A stretch of 64,000 nucleotides of DNA from JBAXGW01 sp037139195 (GCA_037139195.1 JBAXGW010000007.1:31181-95180); one strand, 5' to 3'; numbered from the stretch's first letter, positions 27,772 to 36,169 are shown. Program-made: numbers and translations. Notes: a model not told the origin generated them from the sequence alone.

Positions 27772-27849
27772 GGTACATGGTTCAGGGTACAAGGTAAAAG
27801 GCAAAAATATTGCGTAGCACCATTCACCATGAACCATTCACCATTCACC
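27772..27849. repeat. Heptad-repeat palindromic element, sufB-sufC gap
   Basis: Four 7-bp units beginning GGT or GG (GGTACAT, GGTTCAG, GGTACAA, GGTAAAA; 27772-27799) are followed after about 16 nt by four units beginning ACC (ACCATTC, ACCATGA, ACCATTC, ACCATTC; 27819-27846). The two arms are imperfect reverse complements, so the transcript can form a long bulged hairpin. A second element of the same design lies in the sufC-sufD gap. Confidence 0.8.
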
Positions 27850-27886
27850 AAAAAAATGAATATTAATTTTTTAATATATATCAAAT

Positions 27887-28642
27887 ATGTTACTCGAAAT
27901 AAAGAATTTACGTGCATCAATTCATAATAAAGAAATTCTAAAAGGCATTAATCTTACTATCAATGAAGGCGAGGTACATGCAATAATGGGTCCTAATGGA
28001 TCAGGAAAAAGCACTTTAGCTTCTGTTTTAGCAGGAAGAGAAATTTTTGAAGTTACAGGTGGAGAGGTTATTTATAATGGGAAAAATCTTTTAGAAATGG
28101 CTCCTGATGTAAGAGCGAAAGAAGGTATTTTCTTGGGATTTCAATATCCAGTTGAAATTCCAGGTGTAAATATGATGACTTTTATGCGAACTGCTGTGAA
28201 TGAAGTTAGAAAATATCGTGGTTTAGAGCCATTAGATGGAAAATCATTTATGGCACTTCATAACGAAAAGAAAGAATTGGTTGAAATTGAAAGTAAACTT
28301 ACTAATCGTTCGGTTAATGAAGGCTTTTCTGGTGGCGAGAAAAAGAAAAATGAAATTTATCAAATGGCAATGCTTGAGCCTAAACTTTCTGTTTTAGATG
28401 AAACAGATTCAGGACTAGACATTGATGCACTTAGAGTTGTTGCTACTGGTGTAAATAATTTGAAGCGACCAACGAATGCTACCATTGTCATTACTCACTA
28501 TCAACGTTTATTAGATTATATTGTGCCTGATTTTATTCATGTTTTGTATAATGGAAGAATTGTTATGTCGGGTGGAAAAGAGTTAGCTCTTGAGCTTGAG
28601 AATAAGGGTTACGATTGGATTAAAAAAGAATACGGAGAATAA
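27887..28642 (+). CDS. sufC: Fe-S assembly ATPase SufC
   Basis: 251 residues, full length for this ABC-type ATPase. Walker A is GPNGSGKST (35-43), the signature is GFSGGEKKKNE, and Walker B/D-loop is SVLDETDSGLDIDAL. The long HIT-type switch region ends in VITHYQRLLDYIVPD. SufC dimerises within SufBC2D and drives the opening needed for cluster formation. Unlike transport ATPases it has no membrane partner here. It is flanked on both sides by heptad-repeat hairpins (27772-27849 and 28647-28729), which may set its level relative to SufB and SufD. Confidence 0.97.
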   Translation: MLLEIKNLRASIHNKEILKGINLTINEGEVHAIMGPNGSGKSTLASVLAGREIFEVTGGEVIYNGKNLLEMAPDVRAKEGIFLGFQYPVEIPGVNMMTFMRTAVNEVRKYRGLEPLDGKSFMALHNEKKELVEIESKLTNRSVNEGFSGGEKKKNEIYQMAMLEPKLSVLDETDSGLDIDALRVVATGVNNLKRPTNATIVITHYQRLLDYIVPDFIHVLYNGRIVMSGGKELALELENKGYDWIKKEYGE

Positions 28643-28646
28643 ATAA

Positions 28647-28729
28647 CGGAATACGGTAAACGGTGAATGGTTCATGGTTTTTCTAATCTGAATTGGTAAC
28701 CGTGTACCATGCACCTTTAACCTTGCACC
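28647..28729. repeat. Heptad-repeat palindromic element, sufC-sufD gap
   Basis: Five 7-bp units (CGGAATA, CGGTAAA, CGGTGAA, TGGTTCA, TGGTTTT; 28647-28681), a spacer of about 17 nt, then ACCGTGT, ACCATGC, ACCTTTA, ACCTTGC and ACC (28699-28729). GGTGAATGGTTCATGGT (28662-28678) is the exact reverse complement of 27826-27842 in the first element. The element begins 4 bp after the sufC stop codon. Confidence 0.8.
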
Positions 28730-28745
28730 AATTAAAAATTGAAAG

Positions 28746-30107
28746 ATGACAACATCAACCGAATATACAGCAAAGGATAATTTTATAAAGCATTTCACTG
28801 ATAACAAAAATCAGATTTTTGAGGGTTTATCTCAAGATATAATTGAAATTAGAACAGATGCATTCGAACATTTTAAAGAAGTTGGGTTTCCTACAAAAAA
28901 GGAGGAAGATTGGCGATTTACTGATTTGAAGAAAGTTCTTGACCCCAATTATACACATATCTATTCACCAAAACAAATAGATTTTAAAGTAGCCGACCTA
29001 TTTCAATGCGATGTGCCTGACTTGGAAACCAGTGTTCTCACATTATTTAATGGATTTTTTCCAATCAATGAAAGTGCGATTCAGGTTTTAGAAAATGGTG
29101 TTATTCTTGGAAGCTTTGCTGCTGCACTAAAACAATATCCGGAATTGGTTAAAAAGCACTATACAAAGCTTGCTCATAAAAACGATGGACTTGTAGCTCT
29201 TAATACTGCTTTGGCTAACGATGGTATTTTTGTTTATATTCCTAAAAATGTTGTGATTGAGAAGCCTATTCAGATTGTAAACATTGTTAGCTCTCAAGAA
29301 GATATTTATATTGAACACCGAAACCTCTTCATTGCTGAAGAAAACAGCTCTGCAAAAGTTGTAATCTGCGACCACTCCTTATATTTCAATAAAAGTTTTG
29401 TGAATTCTGTTACAGAAATTCATGCTGGAGCGAATGCACATTTCGATTGCTACAGAATACAGAATTCGAGTAATAATTCAAGTAAAATTGCTTCTACTTA
29501 TGTAAATCAAGAAAGAGATTCTGTTTTTACTTCTAATATTGTTACGCTTCACGGAGGTTTTGTTCGCAATAATATTGATGTTGCTATGAATGGCGAAGGT
29601 TGCGAAAGTAATCTTTACGGACTTTATCTAACAGATAGAGAACAACATATCGACAATAATACCAAGGTTTATCATAACTTCCCTAATTGTACTAGTCGCG
29701 AAAAATACAAAGGAATTTTAGATGACAACGCAACAGGAGTTTTCTCTGGCAGAGTTGTAGTTCAGATAGATGCTCAAAAAACCAATGCATTCCAATCAAA
29801 TAATAATATCCTTTTAACTGACACTGCAAAAATCGACACTAAACCTCAATTAGAAATTTATGCCGATGATGTGAAATGTAGTCACGGCGCAACTGTTGGT
29901 CAGCTTGACATGGACGCAATGTTTTATCTGCAAGCTCGCGGTATTCCAAAAGAAGAAGCACGCATGATGTTGATGCACGCATTTACTGGCGAAGTGGCAA
30001 ATACCATAAAAATTGACGCATTACGCGATAGAATAAATGGTTTATTAGAAAAACGTTTAAGAGGCGAAATGTCGAGATGCAATAATTGTGTTATTAAATG
30101 TGGATAG
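28746..30107 (+). CDS. sufD: Fe-S cluster assembly subunit SufD
   Basis: 453 residues. The N-terminal helical part includes GFPTKKEEDWRFTDLKKVL, the standard SufD opening, and the beta-helix core ends with DDVKCSHGATVGQLD and FYLQARGIPKEEARMMLMHAF, the SufB/D family signature. It pairs with SufB in the SufBC2D scaffold. It ends in RCNNCVIKCG, a Cys-containing tail. It is followed 102 bp later by an Mrp gene with its own promoter. No sufS or sufE follows, so the cysteine desulfurase must be encoded elsewhere. Confidence 0.96.
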   Translation: MTTSTEYTAKDNFIKHFTDNKNQIFEGLSQDIIEIRTDAFEHFKEVGFPTKKEEDWRFTDLKKVLDPNYTHIYSPKQIDFKVADLFQCDVPDLETSVLTLFNGFFPINESAIQVLENGVILGSFAAALKQYPELVKKHYTKLAHKNDGLVALNTALANDGIFVYIPKNVVIEKPIQIVNIVSSQEDIYIEHRNLFIAEENSSAKVVICDHSLYFNKSFVNSVTEIHAGANAHFDCYRIQNSSNNSSKIASTYVNQERDSVFTSNIVTLHGGFVRNNIDVAMNGEGCESNLYGLYLTDREQHIDNNTKVYHNFPNCTSREKYKGILDDNATGVFSGRVVVQIDAQKTNAFQSNNNILLTDTAKIDTKPQLEIYADDVKCSHGATVGQLDMDAMFYLQARGIPKEEARMMLMHAFTGEVANTIKIDALRDRINGLLEKRLRGEMSRCNNCVIKCG

Positions 30108-30158
30108 TTTTTAAACAAATATTTTTATAATTGTTCAATTTTTCTCTCATTATAAAAT

Positions 30159-30190
30159 CTTGCAAGTTATATGAGCTTTAATTATCTTTA
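30159..30190 (+). promoter_or_regulatory. Promoter of the mrp-nfu unit
   Basis: CTTG (30159-30162), a 20-bp spacer, then TATCTTTA (30183-30190), one base off TAnnTTTG. It starts 20 nt before the mrp ATG at 30210. Confidence 0.45.
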
Positions 30191-30209
30191 CACAATCTAA
30201 ATTAAAATT

Positions 30210-31070
30210 ATGGAAACGTCAGAGATACTTCCAAATGTTAAAAATATAATTGCTATTTCTTCAGGCAAAGGAGGCGTTGGGAAATCAACCGTAGCTGTAA
30301 ATATTGCAATATCACTTGCTCAAAAAGGATTAAAAGTTGGATTAATTGATGCAGACATTTATGGCCCTTCAATTCCAATTATGTTTAATGTGGAAAATGA
30401 AACGCCAGAAGTTTTCGAGAATGAAGGAAAAACAATAATAATTCCGATTGAAAAATATGGAGTTAAAATACTATCAATCGGTTTTTTTGTCGACCAAAGC
30501 CAAGCTCTTATCTGGCGAGGACCAAAAGCTGCTAGTGCACTTAATCAGTTGTTTACTAATGCCAATTGGGGCGAATTGGATTTTATGGTTTTAGATATGC
30601 CTCCTGGAACTGGCGATATTCAATTATCATTAGTGCAAACTCTTCCAATTACAGGCGCTGTTATTGTTTCAACTCCTCAGAAAGTGGCATTAGCTGATGC
30701 TCGAAAAGGTGTTGCTATGTATAAAAACCACGCTATAAAAGTGCCTATAGTTGGGATTATTGAAAACATGGCCTATTTTACACCTGCTGAGCTTCCTAAT
30801 AATAAATACTATTTGTTTGGCAAAGGAGGATGTAAAAATTTATCATCAGAATTAACCATCCCATTTTTAGGCGAAATACCTCTTATACAAAGCATTTGCG
30901 AAAGCTGTGACATTGGAGTACCCGTAGTTCTTGATGAAAATAATATTGCAAAAGAGGCATTTGAAAGCATAACTGAGAATCTGATAAAACAAGTTGAAAT
31001 TCGAAACACCGTTTTGGGACCAACCAAACGAGTTACTTTTGACGAAAACCATAAAGGCTGTTCTCATTAG
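30210..31070 (+). CDS. Mrp/ApbC-family Fe-S cluster carrier ATPase
   Basis: 286 residues. A deviant Walker A GKGGVGKST (19-27) typical of the MinD/Mrp P-loop family is present, then DADIYGPSIPIMF, WRGPKAASALNQLF and DMPPGTGDIQLSLVQTLP, which are Mrp hallmarks. Mrp/ApbC proteins bind and pass on Fe-S clusters; many have a Cys-x-x-Cys pair near the C-terminus, and here only the end CSH and KNLSSEL-region residues are seen, so I cannot confirm the pair. Many Bacteroidota Mrp proteins carry an N-terminal DUF59 domain, which is missing here. It sits 43 bp ahead of a Nfu gene. Confidence 0.9.
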   Translation: METSEILPNVKNIIAISSGKGGVGKSTVAVNIAISLAQKGLKVGLIDADIYGPSIPIMFNVENETPEVFENEGKTIIIPIEKYGVKILSIGFFVDQSQALIWRGPKAASALNQLFTNANWGELDFMVLDMPPGTGDIQLSLVQTLPITGAVIVSTPQKVALADARKGVAMYKNHAIKVPIVGIIENMAYFTPAELPNNKYYLFGKGGCKNLSSELTIPFLGEIPLIQSICESCDIGVPVVLDENNIAKEAFESITENLIKQVEIRNTVLGPTKRVTFDENHKGCSH

Positions 31071-31113
31071 TTAAAAGCAATAAAATTAATATTTACTAAA
31101 TAAAATAATTATC

Positions 31114-31350
31114 ATGGCAAACGAAGATTTAAAAAAACAAGTATCGGAAGTAATCGACCAAATCAGACCTTACTTAATCGCTGATGGTGGAAACATTGAG
31201 TTCATTGATCTAACAGAAGACAATACTGTATTAGTTCAGTTACAGGGTGCATGTGCATCTTGTCCGATGAGTAAAATGACATTAAAAAATGGAGTTGAAG
31301 CTGCTGTTAAAAAAGCTCTTCCACAAATTAAATCAGTTGAATCTGTTTAA
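31114..31350 (+). CDS. NifU C-terminal (Nfu) domain protein
   Basis: 78 residues, a stand-alone Nfu domain with C47-x-x-C50 (ACASCPMS), the pair that holds a [4Fe-4S] cluster between two monomers. It starts with a helical segment and then IRPYLIADGGNIEFI, the family's first strand motif. Such proteins accept clusters from the Suf scaffold and deliver them to client enzymes. It closes the Fe-S block and is followed by a terminator. Confidence 0.95.
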   Translation: MANEDLKKQVSEVIDQIRPYLIADGGNIEFIDLTEDNTVLVQLQGACASCPMSKMTLKNGVEAAVKKALPQIKSVESV

Positions 31351-31373
31351 TTTTTAACATTTAACATAATTGA

Positions 31374-31405
31374 AAGAGGCTGTTTATTAAACAGTCTTTT
31401 TTTTT
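31374..31405 (+). terminator. Terminator after the Fe-S assembly genes
   Basis: An approximately 10-bp stem AGAGGCTGTTT (31375-31385) / AAACAGTCTTT around an ATT loop, with one mismatch, followed by a run of T. Confidence 0.75.
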
Positions 31406-31445
31406 ACTTGAGTTTATTGATTTTTAACTTTTTAACAATATATAT

Positions 31446-31476
31446 TTTGATTAGTAAAAAATCAAAATTATATTTG
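31446..31476 (+). promoter_or_regulatory. Promoter of the C45 hydrolase gene
   Basis: TTTG (31446-31449), a 19-bp spacer, then TATATTTG (31469-31476), an exact match to the Bacteroidota consensus. It lies about 20 nt upstream of the start of transcription/ATG interval at 31503. Confidence 0.6.
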
Positions 31477-31502
31477 TTCGAATCATTTATCAATAAGCCG
31501 CC

Positions 31503-33008
31503 ATGAAATCTTTGTTTTTTTCAATTACGTTAATGCTTTTAAGCGTTAATATTTCCTATTCACAAGTGAAGGGAACCATTGTTTCCGACACTGGAAATAT
31601 CACAATAGTAAAAGTTTGGGGAACACATTATGAGCGTGGCTATGCTTACGGTTTTCTGTTAAGCTCTCGTATTTTAAATGTATATAATAATTATTTGAAA
31701 CCCGCATTCGGAGCTAACCTTCAAAACGCAAAAACCATTGTTCAACAAGGAACACTAATTAGAATTGATCAAGATTATAAAGATGAAGCCCAAGGTATGA
31801 TAAGTGGCATTAGCGATGCTGGAGGAAATATCACAGGCATGGATTATAGCGATTTATTAGTAGCAAATTCATACTTAGACTTGCAAGGAATAACCACTTT
31901 TAAAAATTTAAATTTTAAAAATGGATGTTCAAGCTTGATGAGCTGGGATGCTGCAACAAATGGAACTACTTTAAATGGAAAATCTGCAATTACAAGACAT
32001 TTGGATTGGTCTGTTAATTCAACATTGAATAGCAATCAGGTTATGGTAATTCATATTCCTTCTGAAACAGATGAACAACCTTGGGCTTTGATTGGATTTG
32101 CGGGTCAAATGTCAGCATTATCAGGTTTTAATAATTCAGGAGTATCTGCGTTTCAACACATGATGTCGGGCACGGGATTAGGTGCAGGTTCATCTAGCAG
32201 TTCTTACGAGCCAATTTGGTTTACTATTCGTAAAGGACTAGAAAAATACGATTATAATAATGATGGTTTACATAATGTTCAAGATATAAAAGACGCCTTA
32301 TTATCTAATACCTTAGGTTATGCTGATGGATTTATTGTAGCGACAATGGGACCAGCCGCTTCAAATCAAGACTCTTTGATTGCTTGCGTAGCAGAACTAA
32401 CACCTGCAACACCATATATCACATTCAGAACAAATACTTTTGCTGATAGTATTCCTTCCGATAATTTATATGTAGCCAATTCGCCAATTAAACGTAATAA
32501 CGCTTATAATTTTTGTACTAGATACAATAATGTAAAAAATAATATTGGAAACGGATTGTTAATTTCTGCAAATCAGAATTGGGATATAATGAGATTATAT
32601 TCTAATGTTGGTGCTGGAAATATACAAATGATTCAATTAATTCCAGAGGACAGAACACTTAATTTAGCTGTTTATAAATTAGGACGTCCCGCTTATCAGA
32701 ACAATAAAAAAACATTTAATATTGATAGCCTATTTAGCATTACAACTAACATTATTTCAATTAGTAAAGATGAGTTTTTTATCTATCCTAATCCTGCTAA
32801 AACAAAGTTATATCTAGGGTCAAATGGAAGTGCTAATATTATATCGTATAAAATTTACGATAATACAGGAAAAATAGTGGTTTCAGAAGAAGCATCTAAT
32901 AATTCTAATCAAATAAGCGTTGACTTAAAAAGTTTTTCTAATGGCATTTATTATTTAAATATCGATAGTAAAAAAGGGAAAACGAGTATTCCGTTTGTTG
33001 TAAACTAA
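31503..33008 (+). CDS. T9SS-exported C45 / phospholipase-B-like amide hydrolase
   Basis: 501 residues with a signal peptide (about 1-20). The N-terminal nucleophile hydrolase core resembles the acyl-CoA:6-aminopenicillanic-acid acyltransferase (peptidase family C45) and phospholipase B-like families: KVWGTHYERGYAYGFLL near residue 38, and NGCSSLMSWDA with the G141-C142 pair, where C45 enzymes self-cleave to expose Cys. A conserved RHLDWS segment follows. The last 80 residues (IYPNPAKTKLYLGSNG, then KSFSNGIYYLNIDS) are a T9SS type-A sorting domain. It would cleave an amide or ester bond outside the cell; substrate unknown. It has its own promoter. Confidence 0.8.
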   Translation: MKSLFFSITLMLLSVNISYSQVKGTIVSDTGNITIVKVWGTHYERGYAYGFLLSSRILNVYNNYLKPAFGANLQNAKTIVQQGTLIRIDQDYKDEAQGMISGISDAGGNITGMDYSDLLVANSYLDLQGITTFKNLNFKNGCSSLMSWDAATNGTTLNGKSAITRHLDWSVNSTLNSNQVMVIHIPSETDEQPWALIGFAGQMSALSGFNNSGVSAFQHMMSGTGLGAGSSSSSYEPIWFTIRKGLEKYDYNNDGLHNVQDIKDALLSNTLGYADGFIVATMGPAASNQDSLIACVAELTPATPYITFRTNTFADSIPSDNLYVANSPIKRNNAYNFCTRYNNVKNNIGNGLLISANQNWDIMRLYSNVGAGNIQMIQLIPEDRTLNLAVYKLGRPAYQNNKKTFNIDSLFSITTNIISISKDEFFIYPNPAKTKLYLGSNGSANIISYKIYDNTGKIVVSEEASNNSNQISVDLKSFSNGIYYLNIDSKKGKTSIPFVVN

Positions 33009-33055
33009 CAAAAAAGCTCCATTTAAAATATTTAGTGAAATTGTTGTTTTTATTT

Positions 33056-33063
33056 TATCTTTG
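33056..33063 (+). promoter_or_regulatory. -7 box upstream of the PHB-depolymerase-like gene
   Basis: TATCTTTG matches TAnnTTTG; only 18 bp precede the ATG at 33082, so the leader would be very short. TTTAG at 33031-33035 may be a weak -33 box. Confidence 0.4.
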
Positions 33064-33081
33064 TTAAAACAACTTATAACT

Positions 33082-34578
33082 ATGAAAATTTCAACACTTT
33101 TTAAAACGATTATATCAACCGTTTTCTTACTTCTAGCTTTTTCAAGTGCGTATTCACAAACAGGGTGGCTGCAGATAAATTCTTTTGGAACAAATCCGGG
33201 CAATTTACTCATGTATCGTTACGTTCCAACAAATATTACTACTAGTGCACCTTTAGTCGTTGTTTTACACGGTTGCACACAAAATGCATCAAATTACTCA
33301 AACTATTCTGGTTGGGATACACTAGCAAATCATAATAAATTTTATGTAATTCATGTTGAACAGCAATCACAAAATAATTCTAGTTTATGCTTCAACTGGT
33401 TTTTGCCAACTAATTACACTCGCGGACAAGGCGAAGTTCTTTCTGTGAAACAAATGGTTGATTATATGAAAAGTCAATATAGTATCGACAATTCTAGAGT
33501 ATTTGTAACCGGATTATCGGCAGGGGCTTGCCTTACATCAAATATGCTTGGAGCTTATCCCGACGTTTTTGCAGCTGGAGCTATTATGGCTGGAACTCCT
33601 TATAAATCAGCATCGGATTACAATGCTGCATCCAACGCAATGAATGGATTAGTAACAAAATCAGCAGCTCAATGGGGCGACTTAGTTAGAGCTGAAAATC
33701 CTTCTTATATAGGAGCTTTTCCGAAAGTTGCAATTTTTCAAGGAACAAACGATGCTGTTGTTAATTCTGCAAACCAAACAGAACTTATGAAACAATGGAC
33801 TAATGTTCATAATACTGATCAAGTTGCAGATACTGAAATTTCTTCTTTTAATGGAAACACCAATATTGCTATGAAAGGATATAATGATAATTCTGGCAAC
33901 AAAGTAGTTCAAACATTTTCTATTAATACCATGCCACATGGAATATCTATTGATCCAGGAAATTGCTTTCAACAAGGAGGAATTTCTATTACCAATTCCT
34001 ATTCTTATGACTATAATTTTTATTCTTCATTTTGGGCTGCTGAATTTTTTGGCATTATTAATAAACCATATACCATTAATGGTCCTATAAATGTAGCATT
34101 TGGACAAACAAATAGAACTTATTCTGTTACAAATCAAACAGGTTCTTCATTTCAATGGAGTTTTCCTACAGGAGTATCTGTTGTCTCAGGACAAGGAACA
34201 AATCAAATAATTGTAAATTGGGGAAATGAATCAGGATTTGTAACCGTAAATGAAACAAAATCTACATCATGTATTGTTGGCCCAATTGTATTGTTTGTAA
34301 ATGCTAGTGCAAATATTGGAATTGAAAATAACAACGAAACGACAGATGATATTACTATAATTCCTAACCTAACAGATAATTCATTGAACATAACTTCAAA
34401 ACTTAATAGTTATAGCATATATATTTATGATCAAACAGGAAGACTTTTACAAAGCTCTTTAAAGCAGTCAAATAATACAAGTATTCAACTTCCTACTGAT
34501 TTAAACCAAGGAATTTATATGGTAAGAATAATCTCTGACAAAAGAAATGTTTGCTGTAAGTTTATTAAGATTTTATAA
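33082..34578 (+). CDS. T9SS-exported PHB-depolymerase-family esterase
   Basis: 498 residues from the ATG at 33082 (MKISTLFKTIISTVFLLLAF); the upstream TTG at 33061 is inside the promoter. The alpha/beta-hydrolase has an oxyanion segment VVLHGCTQNASNY, the lipase box GLSAG with S146, an LTSNMLGAYPDVFAAGAIMAG motif typical of esterase-PHB, and NDAVVNSANQTELM and TMPHGISID around the likely Asp and His. A PKD/Ig-like linker (about 330-410) and a type-A sorting tail (IYIYDQTGRLLQS, then LNQGIYMVRI) follow. It would hydrolyse polyhydroxyalkanoate, feruloyl or acetyl esters outside the cell; which of these is open. Confidence 0.85.
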   Translation: MKISTLFKTIISTVFLLLAFSSAYSQTGWLQINSFGTNPGNLLMYRYVPTNITTSAPLVVVLHGCTQNASNYSNYSGWDTLANHNKFYVIHVEQQSQNNSSLCFNWFLPTNYTRGQGEVLSVKQMVDYMKSQYSIDNSRVFVTGLSAGACLTSNMLGAYPDVFAAGAIMAGTPYKSASDYNAASNAMNGLVTKSAAQWGDLVRAENPSYIGAFPKVAIFQGTNDAVVNSANQTELMKQWTNVHNTDQVADTEISSFNGNTNIAMKGYNDNSGNKVVQTFSINTMPHGISIDPGNCFQQGGISITNSYSYDYNFYSSFWAAEFFGIINKPYTINGPINVAFGQTNRTYSVTNQTGSSFQWSFPTGVSVVSGQGTNQIIVNWGNESGFVTVNETKSTSCIVGPIVLFVNASANIGIENNNETTDDITIIPNLTDNSLNITSKLNSYSIYIYDQTGRLLQSSLKQSNNTSIQLPTDLNQGIYMVRIISDKRNVCCKFIKIL

Positions 34579-34614
34579 TTTTCTTCGAATACAAATGAAA
34601 ATCATTCAATTTTG

Positions 34615-34622
34615 TATATTTG
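34615..34622 (+). promoter_or_regulatory. -7 box upstream of the zinc-ribbon gene
   Basis: TATATTTG matches TAnnTTTG, 24 bp before the ATG at 34646. No TTTG is seen at -33. Confidence 0.35.
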
Positions 34623-34645
34623 TTTTTTCTTAAAATTGAATTCCA

Positions 34646-35011
34646 ATGGATAAAAAAACATGCATAGAATGTGGAGATACCATTGTTGGTCGCTCTGACA
34701 AGAAGTTTTGCAGTGATTTGTGTAGGAACTCTTATAATAATAAGCAGAACAGCGATGGCATTAATTTGGTTCGTAATATTAATGGGATATTACGCAAAAA
34801 TAGAAGAATTTTAGAAAGTTTAAATGCAAACGAAAAAACGAAAGTTCACAAAAACAAACTAATAGACAAAGGGCTGAATTTTAATTATTTCACAAGTATC
34901 TATCAAACAAAAACGGGAAGCATTTATTATTTTTGCTACGAACAAGGTTACTGTCTAATCGAAGGCGACTATTATATTTTAGTAATAAACAAAAAACTAA
35001 TTGAAGGATAA
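34646..35011 (+). CDS. Small zinc-ribbon protein, conserved in Bacteroidota
   Basis: 121 residues, no signal peptide. The N-terminal treble-clef/ribbon has C6-x2-C9 and C22-x3-C26 (CIECGDTIVGRSDKKFCSDLC), the shape of DUF2116-like ribbons. A helical linker and a beta-rich C-terminal half (YQTKTGSIYYFCYEQGYCL) follow, like a KTSC- or SH3-type small domain. The function is unknown; the ribbon probably binds nucleic acid or protein. The last 15 bp overlap tail to tail with the TylF-like gene on the other strand. Confidence 0.8.
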   Translation: MDKKTCIECGDTIVGRSDKKFCSDLCRNSYNNKQNSDGINLVRNINGILRKNRRILESLNANEKTKVHKNKLIDKGLNFNYFTSIYQTKTGSIYYFCYEQGYCLIEGDYYILVINKKLIEG

Positions 35012-35743
35012 TTTTTTATTCCTTATTATCATTGCGCTTCCTTGCCAATCAGCTATTTCAATCACATTTTCACAAATATTTGTAGCAAACTCGGATACCG
35101 CTTTGCCAACGCCATCCCATGAATGATTATAATCGTGTATTATTATTACACCTCCTTCTGAAAGTCTTGAATAAAAATAATTTAATGCTGATAATGTAGG
35201 CAGATATAAGTCTGCATCTAAATGGACAAAGGCGTATTTTTGCTCTTCTATTTGATTAATTGTTTCAGGAAAATAACCTTTAATAAATTTCACATTCAAA
35301 TTTCCATTAAAAAAAGATTCAACCGATTTGATATTTACATCAGAAAAATTTGAAGTAGAATATTTTCTGTCGCTTGAATTTTCTCTCTGTAAGTCTTTAT
35401 CTGCAAATCCTTCAAAGGTATCAAACAAATATAGTTTTCTTGTTTTATCCATTTCATGAATCAAACGAGCAGTCTCACCTTTATAAACACCTAATTCAGC
35501 AAAAGATCCTTTTATATTTTCTCGTTTTAATCGTTCAATTTGAAACCAAAAATTATAAAATCTCACTTTATCATCAAATTTTCTTTCCAACTTTATTAAA
35601 CTCTTAGAAATGTTATTATTAACAGCATTTCCCCATTTATATGGTTTTAATTTTGAAGTAAATATTGATGGGAATAAATACCAAATGCCTAAACCGAAAA
35701 AAAACAAAAGTAAAATAATACGCAAAATTTGAAAGATTTCCAT
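34997..35743 (-). CDS. TylF/MycF-like SAM-dependent O-methyltransferase, membrane-anchored
   Basis: 248 residues with one N-terminal hydrophobic helix (about 6-25). The TylF-type fold follows: ELGVYKGETARLI (SAM-binding loop), LFDTFEGFADKD, FVHLDADLYLPTLSAL with the metal-binding Asp, and IIHDYNHSWDGVGKAV. TylF/MycF enzymes methylate sugar hydroxyls of antibiotics; in Bacteroidota relatives act on surface glycans. The membrane anchor fits a role on lipid-linked sugars. It stands alone, overlapping the zinc-ribbon gene by 15 bp at the 3' ends. Confidence 0.82.
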   Translation of the reverse strand: MEIFQILRIILLLFFFGLGIWYLFPSIFTSKLKPYKWGNAVNNNISKSLIKLERKFDDKVRFYNFWFQIERLKRENIKGSFAELGVYKGETARLIHEMDKTRKLYLFDTFEGFADKDLQRENSSDRKYSTSNFSDVNIKSVESFFNGNLNVKFIKGYFPETINQIEEQKYAFVHLDADLYLPTLSALNYFYSRLSEGGVIIIHDYNHSWDGVGKAVSEFATNICENVIEIADWQGSAMIIRNKKLSFN

Positions 35744-36057
35744 CTATGAGTTGTTTAATATTTATGAAATTAGCAATATAATTAACATTTTAATTAAGCT
35801 ATGACATCAAAAAAATAGACTTAACAAAATATGAATATTGATTAAGGTGTATAAAATTAATAAAAATTATTATCTAAATAAACTGCTTTATAATACTCAA
35901 AGCAATAATGGTTATAAAAAATATTACTTTAACTAGCAAAATAAATAGAATCAAAGATAACAATAATGTTTGTTTAAAATAAGTAACATTTTTGTTTTGC
36001 AGAATAGTCGATAAAAACTAATATCAAAAATGACATTACTTCGTTCGACAACCATTA

Positions 36058-36073
36058 AATTGTCATGACAATT
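36058..36073. promoter_or_regulatory. Perfect 16-bp palindrome upstream of the SusC operon
   Basis: AATTGTCATGACAATT is its own reverse complement. It lies 88 bp ahead of the -7 box of the SusC promoter. A dimeric regulator could bind it; no candidate gene is adjacent. Confidence 0.5.
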
Positions 36074-36161
36074 AGAACAACTATTTCTCGACCAAAAATG
36101 CAAATTCGTATAAAATTTAAAAATTATTTTATATTTAAAACGATTTAGTTAATTTTATTTA

Positions 36162-36169
36162 TATATTTG
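36162..36169 (+). promoter_or_regulatory. -7 box of the SusC-SusD-glycosidase operon
   Basis: TATATTTG matches TAnnTTTG, 68 bp before the ATG at 36238. There is no TTTG at the -33 position, which would fit activator dependence. Confidence 0.45.

Noticed and set aside
27772..28729. Heptad repeats considered as CRISPR or as sequencing artefact
   Set aside because: No constant repeat/unique spacer structure. Two separate elements with the same 7-bp phase but different bases argue against an artefact.
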